Of a stretch of DNA of 64,000 nt, positions 23,617 through 34,893 are shown piece by piece. How positions within the stretch are numbered: the first letter of the stretch is position 1; every line of letters begins with the position of its first letter. The notes under the pieces were generated by a model. That model did not search any database and had not been told where the DNA came from. It saw nothing but the letters and a program-made list of their open reading frames with translations. The position numbers and the translations under genes were made by a program. The stretch spans positions 113,152 through 177,151 of the forward strand of contig BEXV01000310.1 in the NCBI GenBank assembly GCA_003118195.1, given 5' to 3'. Source of the stretch: Hemicentrotus pulcherrimus. Taxonomy: Eukaryota; Echinodermata; Echinoidea; Camarodonta; Strongylocentrotidae.

Positions 23617-23999
23617 TGCAATGGAGCGTGGGATGCCTCGCTTGCACGTAATCACTTCGCCACGCATGACAATTTTTGATCTCGCAGCATCGCTAGGTAG
23701 AGCTTGAGATTTGTCTAGCGTGTATAAAGGTGTAGAGAGGTAGCTAGGAACCTCTTTGGGGAATGGGCTTCACAAACACTGGCTCCGATTTAATTGCGCT
23801 GTTACATGCTTGGAATTTAAGAAATGATTTGCTGCTTCTCTGCGTACTGGGGAAACCATTGTAGAATGAAGATTATTTTTCCTTTGGAAACATCGTGAAT
23901 AGGCCCAAATACATGTTTAAAAGACAATGTTTAGTTGGTACCCTCTAGCTCTGGTAATATTTAAGCCTTCATAAAGTTCATGTGATAAAATCTATATGA

Positions 24000-24060
24000 C
24001 TACAACAACAACAACAACAAAAATAATAACAAAAATAATAATAAAAATAATAATAATTTC
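24000..24060. repeat. CAA/AAT simple repeat
   Basis: ACAACAACAACAACA followed by AAAATAATAA-type units; low complexity. Confidence 0.9.
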
Positions 24061-24169
24061 AAAAATCAATAAAAATAATGATAACATTTTTAATAATTTT
24101 TTAAATACATAAAATAATTCAATGTATTTAAATTTACATTGTGTATGTATTCCTCCCAGGGGATGCTCA

Positions 24170-24360
24170 AGGCACCAACAAGTATTCAAGAAATAAATTC
24201 CTTCCAGATACCCATTTACTACACATGGGTGGAGAGAGGCAAATGTAGATTAATGTCTTGACAAAGGACATTCGTGCCCAGTGGGACTTGAACCCCGAAC
24301 CATGTGATCTACAGTCCCGTGGCACGTATATAAAGATCTACTAGACCACAACATCTCTGC
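24170..24360 (-). mobile_element. tRNA-derived SINE
   Basis: On the minus strand a tRNA-like head has an A-box-like TGTGGTCTAGTAGATC (near 24350-24335) and a B-box GGTTCGGGGTTCAAGTCC (near 24301-24284). The body continues GGGCACGAATGTCCTTTGTC, then AAGACATTAATC, CCACCCATGTG and ATGGGTATCTGG. The A/B spacing and lack of a matching acceptor stem argue against a working tRNA. It shares the body motif CCTTTG-AAG-CATTAATC with the copy near 32 kb. Confidence 0.75.
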
Positions 24361-26117
24361 ATGAAAATCATTTTCTACATTTGACATCTTTTGAGTGTGT
24401 GGCATAAAGTAAATGTACTTTGCAATGAAACTTCTGACTAGCACCAAACTAAGCATATATACCCCTACTCCATACCTAAGAAAGTGGAGTAAAAATTCTG
24501 ATAAAAGCAGGAGAGGAAAAAAAAAAAATGATATATGACAAATTTCTGGACAAGTTCCAGCTGATATGCCATGAAAGTAATTGCAGATACAAATTGAGTA
24601 TCAAACTTGAGGTCACCGTAAGTGGCAAACAAAACTTACAAGTTTTTGTCAATTTGCGGTCCATCACGTCCTACTTTCTCACTCTTTCAATTCATAACTA
24701 CATTGAAACCAAATTACACAACTGCCAAATCCCATAATATTTGACATGGAAAATACAAATTCTTTACATCTGCCTCTGAATTCTTTGAAAACTTCAAAAC
24801 ACTCCCTTTCCCCATTTTGAAGTATGTATGTATTACAAAAGGTAGATTACAGAAGTACACAGCTTTCTGTGTTGAAAACACAAAATACATATATAGTTGA
24901 AATTGCCATGGGTAATAATACACTAAAATTCTCTATTTTCAAGAATGCTAATTCAACTTTGAGCCCCAATTCCCCCTTTGAAGTTACCAGAGCAATATTT
25001 GCCATGTGAAATTACTCAACAAATATGATTTCGTGCAGCCCCTATTGTAGAAAGCGGAGATAATCCCCGGCCTAACAATGGCAGAATGTAGAGCAATATC
25101 GGTGGCCGATTCAAAACAAGTCAGGCGGCTAAAGGACTCCCGATGAAAAGCGGGCAAAACATTGAACTGTGACTATTTAGGAGAGTCAATACATTTCTCG
25201 TACTTTGCAGTGTAAATTGCCCTTGTGTGAATCATCATTTAACAAGACTTGGATTTGAAAAAATAGGGTCGATGTACCACCTTTGATGAATTCCCAACAG
25301 TTTTGTTGTGATTACCCGATTCAATCTATCAGGAATAATGAAAATCAAAGGATTTCTGGCATGATGAATATGTTATGATCAAATTCTGACAGTGGTATAC
25401 ATGTTTCTAACCTTGTTTACTTGTAGCTAGGTGCCTGAATAATACCAACCCCAGAACAAAAGAAGTACATCTATTTTGACAAAAATATGAACTAATTGAC
25501 CATGTTATTGAGGACAAGTTTAAAAACATCTTTTTGAAGGAGAAAAATATCCACATATTTTAAATACTGGTATAAATGAAAAGGTTCATTGATCGAAAAA
25601 GTGTTCTCACGGAGCCTTCATAGGAAATATTCCTTTTATTGTTCATTGCATACTCTCATCCTGTTATTATAATTTTGGGGTATATTTGACAAGAAAATGT
25701 ATCAATTAACACACAAAATTATCATTCATTTCTCACCAGTAAACATTATATTTGCTTGACAGATATGAATATTTATCTGCTTTCATTGAAAAGTCGAGTG
25801 AGAATTTTAATGCTGACAGTTGCTTTCTTCCAAGCACGCTATTACATACAAAAGATGAAGATGAAGCCTTACAATATCTAAGGTGCTTACTACAAAATCG
25901 AGGTCAGAATTCCATACGGATTATTAAGGAGATATATAAATAATGAATAATCTTCAAAGGGGAAGTGATTCCTCAGTAATCTATTTAATTTAGATGTGGG
26001 AAAGTCATGATAGGACTTTTCTCACCTCGCAAGCGTGACAGATCTCATTAATAACAACCTCACACTCCATATTTTTAGTTTCAGAGTACATGATATTGAA
26101 TATTTCATTTATTTTCC

Positions 26118-26483
26118 TTAAAGGTATAGACTAGTTTTGGAAACGCTACCCCCCCCCCTCCTCAAAAAATGAAATGGAAGCTCTTATTACCAATCATGTG
26201 AAAGAATATGTTTTGAATAATACGTGATGATACGAGTTTTGCTGGGAAACCACCTACTAACTGATAAGTTTGGTAAATTATTATATCGATCCGGCCTGGA
26301 TAGATATCGCGAGTGCACTTCAACATTGAACATTTAGGCACATATATTTCTTTTTTTTTGTGAATTTAGGTTGAAGTATTGCCATCTAAACCGCTGAAGG
26401 CAATATTCACACAATAATGAATGGATATTTTGCACCTAAAACCTTCAAACCGCAATTTTGCCACTACCGGTCTATATCTTTAA
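26118..26483. mobile_element. TTAA-flanked MITE, copy A
   Basis: Left border TTAA then AGGTATAGACTAGTTTTGG; right border, reverse complemented, TTAA then AGATATAGACCGGTAGTGG. The TTAA target duplications (26118-26121 and 26480-26483) and the imperfect inverted repeats of about 19 bp enclose 358 bp without a coding frame. TTAA duplication is the hallmark of piggyBac-type insertions. Internal sequence such as AATGAAATGGAAGCTCTTAT and CATGTGAAAGAATATGTTTT is shared with the copy at 58.25 kb, in the same orientation. Confidence 0.88.
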
Positions 26484-27500
26484 CATGAACATAAGCCCAG
26501 AGAATGTTCATAGTCTAGCCCTAAAGCAAGCAACAACACAGTGCTATATAACCCCTGATCATCCCATATCTCCCACTGCAGTTTTTGACAGCATCTATGC
26601 AAATGAGCCCTGAGATGGAGACTGCATAATCTCTAAGCATCCCAAACCGCCTTGAAGAGGATGTCCCGAGATCTCTTCGTCAGAGTCAAAGACTGAATGT
26701 GGACCATGTCACTGATATCCTCACGATGACTGGTTTGGGAGTCTAATGAGGCAAAAGTAGATTGACCCTTGACCTCTATAGCGCATGGCTGGCCTCTTCA
26801 TGCCGTCTTCTGGAGGTGGACACTGGACGTATAAGGGGCTGGATGTTTGCGGAAGCCAAGCACAGGTATCGATCAGGGTTACCCGAGACCATGAAGGTGC
26901 TTACCGTCTCTAGTGCGCTACATGTCACCCTTGATGGTTGGGATGGACGGTGGGGGCTTCCAAGGCCACAGAGCATGAGAGAGAGGGACGGAGTTGTGGG
27001 ACAGCTTGGAGTGCCAAGAAGAGGAGTGATGAAGAGATTAAGTCTACATTAACAGTATCAGGGACTCAACCCTAACTGCATAAGATCCTTCTTTAACATA
27101 TTACACAAAAACAAACAGTCTCTAAAGTTTCTGTAACATTCCCTTACTCCTCCCTCCAAATACTCAAGGAATTTAGCAAGAGCTCATTATCAGGGATCTT
27201 TCCATAACTGAAACCACCAATAGCAACCTCCTCTACCTACTGGATAAAACATCTCAACCAACATGGGAATTTAAAAAAGACAGGCATGACACTTGTAACT
27301 TTGAACCACGCACAAGAAGCAAAATCTGCAAACTATAAGCAAACAGCTGCCGAACATCCCATTGTTTTTTTGTTGTTTTTTTTGTGAACATCCCGTTGTT
27401 ACTACATCGTCTTGATAGTTCGGCTTTATAAAGATCTCGCGATCATCCTGTGGCTAAAACATACGTGCAACATGATCGTTAAAGAAGTACAGGGAAAACT

Positions 27501-27951
27501 CCCCCCCCCCCCCCCCCCNNNNNNNNNNNNNNNNNNNNNNNNNNNNNNNNNNNNNNNNNNNNNNNNNNNNNNNNNNNNNNNNNNNNNNNNNNNNNNNNNN
27601 NNNNNNNNNNNNNNNNNNNNNNNNNNNNNNNNNNNNNNNNNNNNNNNNNNNNNNNNNNNNNNNNNNNNNNNNNNNNNNNNNNNNNNNNNNNNNNNNNNNN
27701 NNNNNNNNNNNNNNNNNNNNNNNNNNNNNNNNNNNNNNNNNNNNNNNNNNNNNNNNNNNNNNNNNNNNNNNNNNNNNNNNNNNNNNNNNNNNNNNNNNNN
27801 NNNNNNNNNNNNNNNNNNNNNNNNNNNNNNNNNNNNNNNNNNNNNNNNNNNNNNNNNNNNNNNNNNNNNNNNNNNNNNNNNNNNNNNNNNNNNNNNNNNN
27901 NNNNNNNNNNNNNNNNNNNNNNNNNNNNNNNNNNNNNNNNNNNGGGGGGGG
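27501..27951. other. Assembly gap between poly-C and poly-G
   Basis: N from 27519 to 27943 (425 bases), bordered by a C18 run on the left and a G8 run on the right. The frames that appear to run through it are artefacts. Confidence 0.98.
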
Positions 27952-28898
27952 AGAGAAGGAAATAAGAAATAACGAATGAGCAGGGAGATAGAGAAAGGTA
28001 GCAAGCGAGAAGTCTTACACATGCGCCTTCTTAGGCAATACCATAGAGAAAGCAGTTATAATAATGAGCATCTTTATTCTCAACTACGAAGCAAATGATC
28101 CCCAGATAGATAAGCAGATACCTTAAGGAGGATTCATGGTAAGCATCACATATGTAAAACTGAATTATAAATCACAGAGAGAGAGAGAGAGAGAGATCCT
28201 CTCTGCAACAAAACGTAATGAGACATGAGGCCGTATATCCTGATCATCTCTCGGAACACCATTTGCAGTTATCAGCTAGGTGAAGATGAGACTTTAGTTG
28301 GATTAATGATAGCTCAGAGTCTAAAGAGTGATAATACCTTTAAGACTCATAGGAGAATAAAAGTAAACCCAACAAATGTTAGCTGATAACATTATTCAAA
28401 ACTGTCAGCCTGCATGTTACGAATCTTGAATTACATATAGCGAGGAAAACAAACTCTCCAAAGTTTTCAGTTTCCTTGCTAGCCATTCTCCCATGGAAGC
28501 TGCCATTTGGATTAGAATATTGATGTGGTGGCTGATGGATGTAATTAAAATTTTGGTGGAGATATAAAATATTACAGTCATTCCAAAATACAAAGTTTTG
28601 ACAATTTTTTGCTACTTTTTTGCACAAAGTTAACTTTATGGTCACTTTTCACTGGTAATTTTTTCCAAAGGAGATTTGATGGGCCTATTCAATGAATAAA
28701 TATGCCTTGATGCTAGAAAAAGTGGTCAAATTGACCCCCTTCAGCAACAATAACAGAATTTTGGTCACTTATGGGGAAAAAATGGACAAGTTTTATTGAT
28801 TTTTGTCCCAAATAAGGCCAATATTTCAGTCAGAATCGACCGATAGGTGGGTTTTGACATTCATATTTAATATAAAACATGTGCTGATATCAGAACAA

Positions 28899-28920
28899 CA
28901 ATCAATCAATCAATCAATAT
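28899..28920. repeat. AATC tetranucleotide repeat
   Basis: About five units of CAAT/AATC. Confidence 0.85.
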
Positions 28921-29541
28921 CATTGAATAAATAAACACAGTGCTGAACACTTTGGTCATTTCGATCAGTGGTACGTTGGCGCTTTACTGCGCTGCACTGG
29001 TTGAAAGAAGTCCACCCACAGGCCGAAAAATTGACCTGTCACGGCTTGCCTGCGGGGGCACTGATCACTGTGAATCCACCTTATTCACAGGATTGTGTTG
29101 AAAATACATTAATTCTCTGATCCCAAAGTGGTATGGAAATGTATACTAGGCAGACAGATCAAGGCATGCATGGATGGAAGGCAAAATAACATTGTACCAG
29201 TCTGTAGGACAGCACTGCACGATCTGAACTTCACATGAAGACAACGAGGGGAAAAAAATTGTGAAAAATACGCAAATATGAGTGCGAGAGAGCGTACTAA
29301 TGCACTGGATGAGACAGGTGAAAAGCCAAGAAAAGTGCTGTGACTTTGACACCAAAAAAAGAGGAGAGAAATTAAAAACAGAAACGGTGAAGAGAGGAGG
29401 AGAAAAAAAAACTCTGGATGATTTGAATGAAGACACAATATTAAACTATATAGCCAGGCCCTTTGCTTTACGTCAACATGCAATATACCCTCTGATTCTT
29501 CTCTCTTCATTGCATTCTTTCTTCTTCACCCTGCCTCCCTC

Positions 29542-29547
<6 letters not shown>

Positions 29548-29576
<29 letters not shown>
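29548..29576. repeat. CT dinucleotide microsatellite
   Basis: About 12 CT units in a longer pyrimidine-rich stretch. Confidence 0.95.
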
Positions 29577-29579
<3 letters not shown>

Positions 29580-30472
29580 TTTCTTCCATTCGCTGTCACT
29601 TACTACCCTTCCATTTTGACATCCATTGTAATCAACCTTGACTTGGGGTGGTAAGCTAGTATTTTTGACAATTGTAGAATTGCAAAGCTCTGCTCTGCAC
29701 ACCTCTCGCTGTTTGCACCTCCTTCTATAGAAAACTAAGCTTTAGGTTTGTGAGAAGAAAGATTATTAAAATACTGGATATCTTCTGCTTAAGTTGATAA
29801 GTAAATCAGGCTGGGCTGATTTTAGTAGAACAGATTTTAGTAGAACACTCAACAAAGAAAATGACTTTCTCTAAAGTACTTGACATTAGACCGAACAAAA
29901 AGCCATTTTGTTTTCTGTATTTTGACTTTACCTGAAGGCTTGATCTCTCGCAAAACTCCCTTTTATATTCTCAAAAATAGTACCTAAACAAAGTATAAAG
30001 TTTATGTCCTAAAAGAATTGTCCCAGTTCTGAATGCTGAAATGAATGACATCTAAATATGCCTTCAGCAACCGCCCCCCCCCCCACTATTTATTCAAAGT
30101 ATGAGAAATATTCAAAATTCAAATCTTTCTAATGTTCAAGACAGTAAAACTCTACGATTTTAAAGCATACTTTGTTTTTTTAAACAGACTCACAGAATAC
30201 CTGTATGTGTATCTGACTTGCTGAAAGCTTCTTTACAAGTTTACAAACCCTAATCATATTATGAAAATATCAACCCAATTCTCTATTGTGGTCTGTTTTC
30301 ATAGAGACCGACATAGATCCTTTCTTTCACTGCAAAATTAGGCCTGATCAAACAAAACAAATTCAAAATACACTTGACCTACAGACCATGAAGGGTTGCC
30401 CTTTGGAGCAGAATCGTGCGTCAAAGAAAAGATTGTCAAAATCGTAATGGGTGTAATCAAATTCCATTGTAG

Positions 30473-30704
30473 CAACCTGCCAACAAGTCTGCATCTTGGT
30501 GGTTCTTTAGGTCCAGACTCTCAACATAATTACCCCTGCAAATCCCAGCCAGCAAACCCCCTATACAAACAGGCAACCAAAGCCGATTATGACAATGAAC
30601 TTCGACTCCACTTCTGGCGCCGCCTTGCGTGGCCCCAGACTGCTCCTACAGACGATGTCCTCAAGGAAGTCTTGGACCGTTACCAGCTTACTGAACAACA
30701 TTGA
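30473..30704 (+). CDS. Possible terminal exon of a nested gene, function unknown
   Basis: I do not recognise the product. After a plausible acceptor (ATTCCATTGTAG, ending 30472) a plus-strand frame runs about 77 codons to TGA at 30702-30704: it starts NLPTSLHLGGSLGPDSQHNY, includes PLYKQATKADYDNELRLHFW, and ends VLKEVLDRYQLTEQH. Codons are C- and pyrimidine-rich at third positions, unlike the surrounding AT-rich intron. AATAAA follows 77 bp after the stop, so this could be a last coding exon with a short 3' UTR. It lies inside the large LAR intron on the opposite strand. Upstream exons would be at lower coordinates in the same intron; none was identified. A pseudogene fragment, or a chance frame, remains possible; an antisense frame also spans this interval but has less coding-like composition. 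Confidence 0.45.
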
Positions 30705-30780
30705 CCCTGGTGTCAGACTTGCCTCTCGATTACAGTCATAATCCCTTAATCCAAGAACAAGGGCATTCATGTCTCTCTCT

Positions 30781-30786
30781 AATAAA
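30781..30786 (+). promoter_or_regulatory. Candidate polyadenylation signal
   Basis: AATAAA 77 bp downstream of the TGA of the possible nested terminal exon. By itself this hexamer is common in AT-rich DNA. Confidence 0.4.
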
Positions 30787-31544
30787 CCATCAAATCCATT
30801 TTCAAATACATATAATATTATCTCTCTCTCTACTGCTGAAAAAATCAAATAAAAGAGTAGCTTATCGTAATGATTTTAAAGCATAACTTTAGTACTGGTA
30901 ATGTGATTGCATTGTGAAAGAAAAGGTGTGGAAAGGATCAGAAACAGTTGATCATGTAGCATGTAAGTATTGGTATGCACAGGTCTGGAGTCATCAAAAT
31001 CATAATAAATTTGACCGAGTCTTGGTAAAGTAACAAGCCCTGTACACAGAAAGCTATATATGGGACAACACACATGGTGTCGGCGTTGGTACTACCTTGA
31101 TTTCCTTGTCTTTCTATGCTCATTACTCAGCCAGTATACATTTTCTTCCAAAATTGTTTGGCACATGTTATTTATTTGTAATCTTGAACATTCAGTCTAA
31201 GTTTCATTTGATTCTGTGAAAATTAATTTTCTTTTTTTTACCAGTATTGGAGTTTCTCTTTAATAACATAAGGATACCACCACTGCATCCTTTTTAGTGA
31301 GTGCAAAATTGAGCTCTTATATGGGGCAGCAAATTAATTTAGAAATGGAAATCCATTTTTGCAGACTGCTTTGATATTAACATGTATATTGCTGCAGAAG
31401 ATATTGTCCAAAGTCCAAACATGTAGCTACTTGATTATCTTATAATATCATTGACTTATATCAAAGAACTTAAAGAAATGTCTAAAACAGAAATATAAGC
31501 TCTAGCTATGTCAGCTTAGTGAGATGACTATTAAACAAAACGCA

Positions 31545-31857
31545 ATACCGTATTTGCCGGCGTAAACGCCTCAGTATTTTCGGGAGAGAAAAAATCAAAA
31601 AGTCGGGGTGCGGCGTATATACGGCGACAGAGTAAAAAAAAAATGCATTGCAAAAGTAAAATAAAGGGCCGTTTAACTCATCCAGCACGCAAAGTCGCCA
31701 TTTTCAATCCATTTCAATGTATATATCACTAAAAACTGTGGGCTTAGGCAACTCCCAATCTACCTGTGTGGGCCCAGGCCAGGTTCGATCCTGAAAGGTC
31801 AAAATCGGGGGTGCGGCCTATACAAGGGTGCGGCATTATCACCGGAAAATACGGTAT
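31545..31857. mobile_element. MITE with ATACCGTATTT ends
   Basis: Left end ATACCGTATTTGCCGGCGTA; right end, reverse complemented, ATACCGTATTTTCCGGTGAT. The sub-terminal region has GCGGCGTATA and GCGGCCTATACAAGGGTGCG, G/C-rich against an AT-rich background. Elements with ACCGTATTTTCCGG ends are widespread in animal genomes. The 313 bp has no coding capacity. A target-site duplication is not clear. Confidence 0.8.
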
Positions 31858-31924
31858 CTATAAGTGTATACAAATTTTTGTTTTACCTGACTGCTAAATA
31901 TGCATAAATAAACATGAGTATGCT

Positions 31925-32075
31925 GGTAAGCAACCAGGGGACTCATGGTTTTAACCCTCTCCTAGGGACTTGGTAATAAGGATTAATGCCTTACCAAAGG
32001 GCACTAGCACATCAAATTGATTTTGAACACAGGACCTCTGGTTACAAGACCACTGAGCAGTTGTGGCTCAAGTTT
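31925..32075 (-). mobile_element. tRNA-derived SINE, degraded
   Basis: On the minus strand: GAGCCACAACTGCTCAGTGG (A-box-like region), TTGTAACCAGAGGTCCTGTG then TTCAAAATC (B-box-like), then GTGCTAGTGCCCTTTGGTAA and GGCATTAATCCTTATTACC. The last part parallels the SINE at 24.2 kb, so both belong to one family. Confidence 0.65.
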
Positions 32076-33309
32076 TTTGTGTTTTGTTTTTCTTCCTTTT
32101 CTGTTATATCAGAGACACTAGATTCCAGCAACTTAGTGTGGTGAAAGGAAAGAATATACAATGTAATCGAGAAAAGACTGTAACACTCTTTTCAGCTCAC
32201 AGGAAATAGTCTGATTCCAAAATATTACAGGTGAATAATATTGTTCTATGAGCTAATTGTGCCTTGTGGGTTTTTCATCGACCACAATATTTGTCCCCTT
32301 TTTAGTTTGGTCCCGAATCCGCTTCCTGGTACAAGCAAATTGCCACAGCTTTGAGTAACAGTAATTGCTCCACATCAGTAACAACTGAATGGGTTCTTAT
32401 GACACTATGTTTGCTTAGATATTTAGGCGATGATTTAATTCCGTCTCAAATGCAACAACAACAAACAAAATTATATTTTTTGTGCCAGTGCCATTTAGTT
32501 GAAAAATTCCCTAATATCTATCAAAAGTTGACAGCCTTCGAGGTTGGTTTCAATACTACGATCACTTGGATTTCTGGTTATGCAACTACATTGGTTTCAC
32601 CAAAAGAGGGTGTTCTAGGGCCAAATGGTGACAATCGTGAAATGATTATTCATTAGAATATCCAAATATTTTCCAACTTAACAAGTAAACTATATAAGTT
32701 TGAGAACAAAACATTCCCAATGGAATATCCAGTCATGAATTAAAATTGAATGAATTTCAAATGGTAAGGTTGGTCACCACACCAAAATCATGTCATCAAA
32801 TATAGGTCTACCGGTATATAAACCACATCTTCAACTATTTGAATTATATCTATAATTGATTTTCAATCCTCTCAGAAACGTTGCCTGACTGAACTGAAGT
32901 CTGAATCTTTGGATTGATGAGACAGATTTTGAATGAAGGAGATATCACGCGACATTGAGAGGTGTATCAATCACCCGTTTGCTTTCTTTGGTTCACCCGG
33001 CCTGACTCCCAATTAAAAACATGTTTTTCCGCCTTGGATGCATTCGCTCTGCTCCATTGATGAACCATGCAACTATCTGCTCAATTACATCCCATTTTCC
33101 TTTTTTTTCCTTTTCAATATCATGTTCCTCAATTCTAATAAGTACTGTGAAAAAACAGACACCAATTGTGTTTTCCATGCTGATTCACCTATAAATATCT
33201 TGTTAGCTAACAAAGGGCCATCGTATATGGCACCAGTGTTGTGTCTGCTTTGGTAAACAGGCATTGTAGTAAACAAGTTCGTTCATAACAACTATATCCA
33301 AAACGTGAA

Positions 33310-33310
33310 C

Positions 33311-33344
<34 letters not shown>
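33310..33344. repeat. GA dinucleotide microsatellite
   Basis: About 16 GA units. Confidence 0.95.
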
Positions 33345-33345
<1 letters not shown>

Positions 33346-34893
33346 TTGGGAGGAGGAAAGGAAGAGATAGAGAGCCTGTCCCATTGAAAGACTCACAATT
33401 TCTTTCTTATGAAATCTAATACACCCACCCCCCCCCAAAAAAAAAATAAATATATATACATGAATATATCTTTCATCACATTGGCAGTACTTTATACGCA
33501 ACACGTAAAAGATATTAAAAAGAAAATTACTAACTTCTCCTACAGTAATACTCCTGGTTCTCTCTCACATACTGAATACTAATGGAACATTGAAAATGAC
33601 AAACACCTAAATATACCTTCATAAAAATTACATTCCATGAATGAAGTACGGAAGCCGCTAATCTATTCGGCCCGAAGAGCATGTTCAGTACACAATATAG
33701 ACCCTAAGAAACTAGGCCACCATTTGAATAACCCATTTTCATGCTCACCATCAATGAAAAAATCAATTTTGTCCCTGCAGCCCTACTGCAAACCTTCATA
33801 TCACGCAATGTACACAATATCAAATGGGCAAGAACATTCCGTCAAACGCACCCCTCCCCCTCTTTACCATCGTCACCCCTGATCAAAATGGAATGGCTGA
33901 ATGAATGCTGATATTTTGTTCTTTCCGGAGGCTCTACTAAAAATTGGTTTGTAAGAAGGGAAACTTGGAGGATGGTTCAAGAATTTATTAACAAACAGCC
34001 AGTTCTGTTTCAGTGTTGCATGTATATTTTAACTAAAATGTGCAATTTGGTTTTCTAACTACCCTACTTATCATGATGAAAATGCATGACATTCTTACAG
34101 CGGAGATCAGGTTGGGATCACGGCGTAAATGGGTAGTGAAAAGTAAAGAACTAAAATATTAAAAAAGGAGGATTAATTATTAACCAAACACAAGAGCATC
34201 AGCAAACTCAACACCATCTGTGCATTGAGGACAGGTTCTATTCTTTGTTTTCATAGAAGGGCTAAAGGAGACGACTAAGTTGTGTGGGAATAAAAAGTTT
34301 CCTCTCAATGGGTACCTAGAAATGTAATTTTGATTGACCAACTCAGCAGCTGCCAATTCCTTCCAAATACCCACATCATTTGAAATATGAATAAAAGAAT
34401 TGTGAAATAGGATTAACTCTGATGAGTCATTTATATTCATCTGCTCCCAACTCGCATGATGTAGGCCCTGGGTAAACAGGTTTATGACACCATTTTGAAT
34501 ACACCTTTTCCCCTCACAAAATGAAGCCATAATATAACCGGTAGGTGGCATATTGAAATAGATATTAATGGTGGCCAATATGAGTGCTTTAATAGTGACG
34601 CTAAATGGCTGCATGTCAATTAGGTTCGATTTAATTAGAAGGGGGCCGTCGGATCTAGCCATAACACCTCATTAAGGCAACCTAGTTCATCATTAGGTCA
34701 TCACGCTAGATGTACTATCTGTAGCAGAAAAGTATGGTCCGTTAATATGGAAAGGAATAAACGGATGTCCCTTGCATCAAATTTATTTACTCCATAAGTA
34801 GGCCCTACTTGTTTTTCATCTTCTTCCTCTCTATCTATCATATTAGTTTAGTCACATACAGTTGCTCAATATAATCCTTATTCAAACCCTTAC

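Larger units (their letters stand above)
12542..34893. other. 22.4-kb intron between Ig1 and Ig2 exons
   Basis: The largest intron in the window, at the conserved phase-1 boundary between Ig1 and Ig2. Its repeats, a tandem duplication, a gap and one possible nested exon are listed separately. Stretches not listed (for example 15.7-19.7, 21.9-24.0, 28.2-30.4 and 32.1-34.1 kb) are AT-rich, contain short purine or pyrimidine tracts, and show no exon I can support. Confidence 0.85.

Noticed and set aside
24284..24353. tRNA gene on the minus strand
   Set aside because: A- and B-box-like sequences are present but no acceptor stem pairs; body sequence shared with another copy shows it is a SINE.
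25752..25943. 63-codon plus-strand frame after a possible acceptor, ending RIIKEIYK
   Set aside because: AT-rich codons, no polyadenylation signal placed as for a last exon, and no relation to a neighbour; too weak to annotate.
27412..28022. Long frames running through N bases
   Set aside because: Open only because N cannot encode stops; the same applies to frames at 44552-45408.
30561..30848. 95-codon minus-strand frame opposite the nested-exon candidate
   Set aside because: Antisense to the better plus-strand candidate, which has acceptor, stop and AATAAA; the minus frame has none of these.
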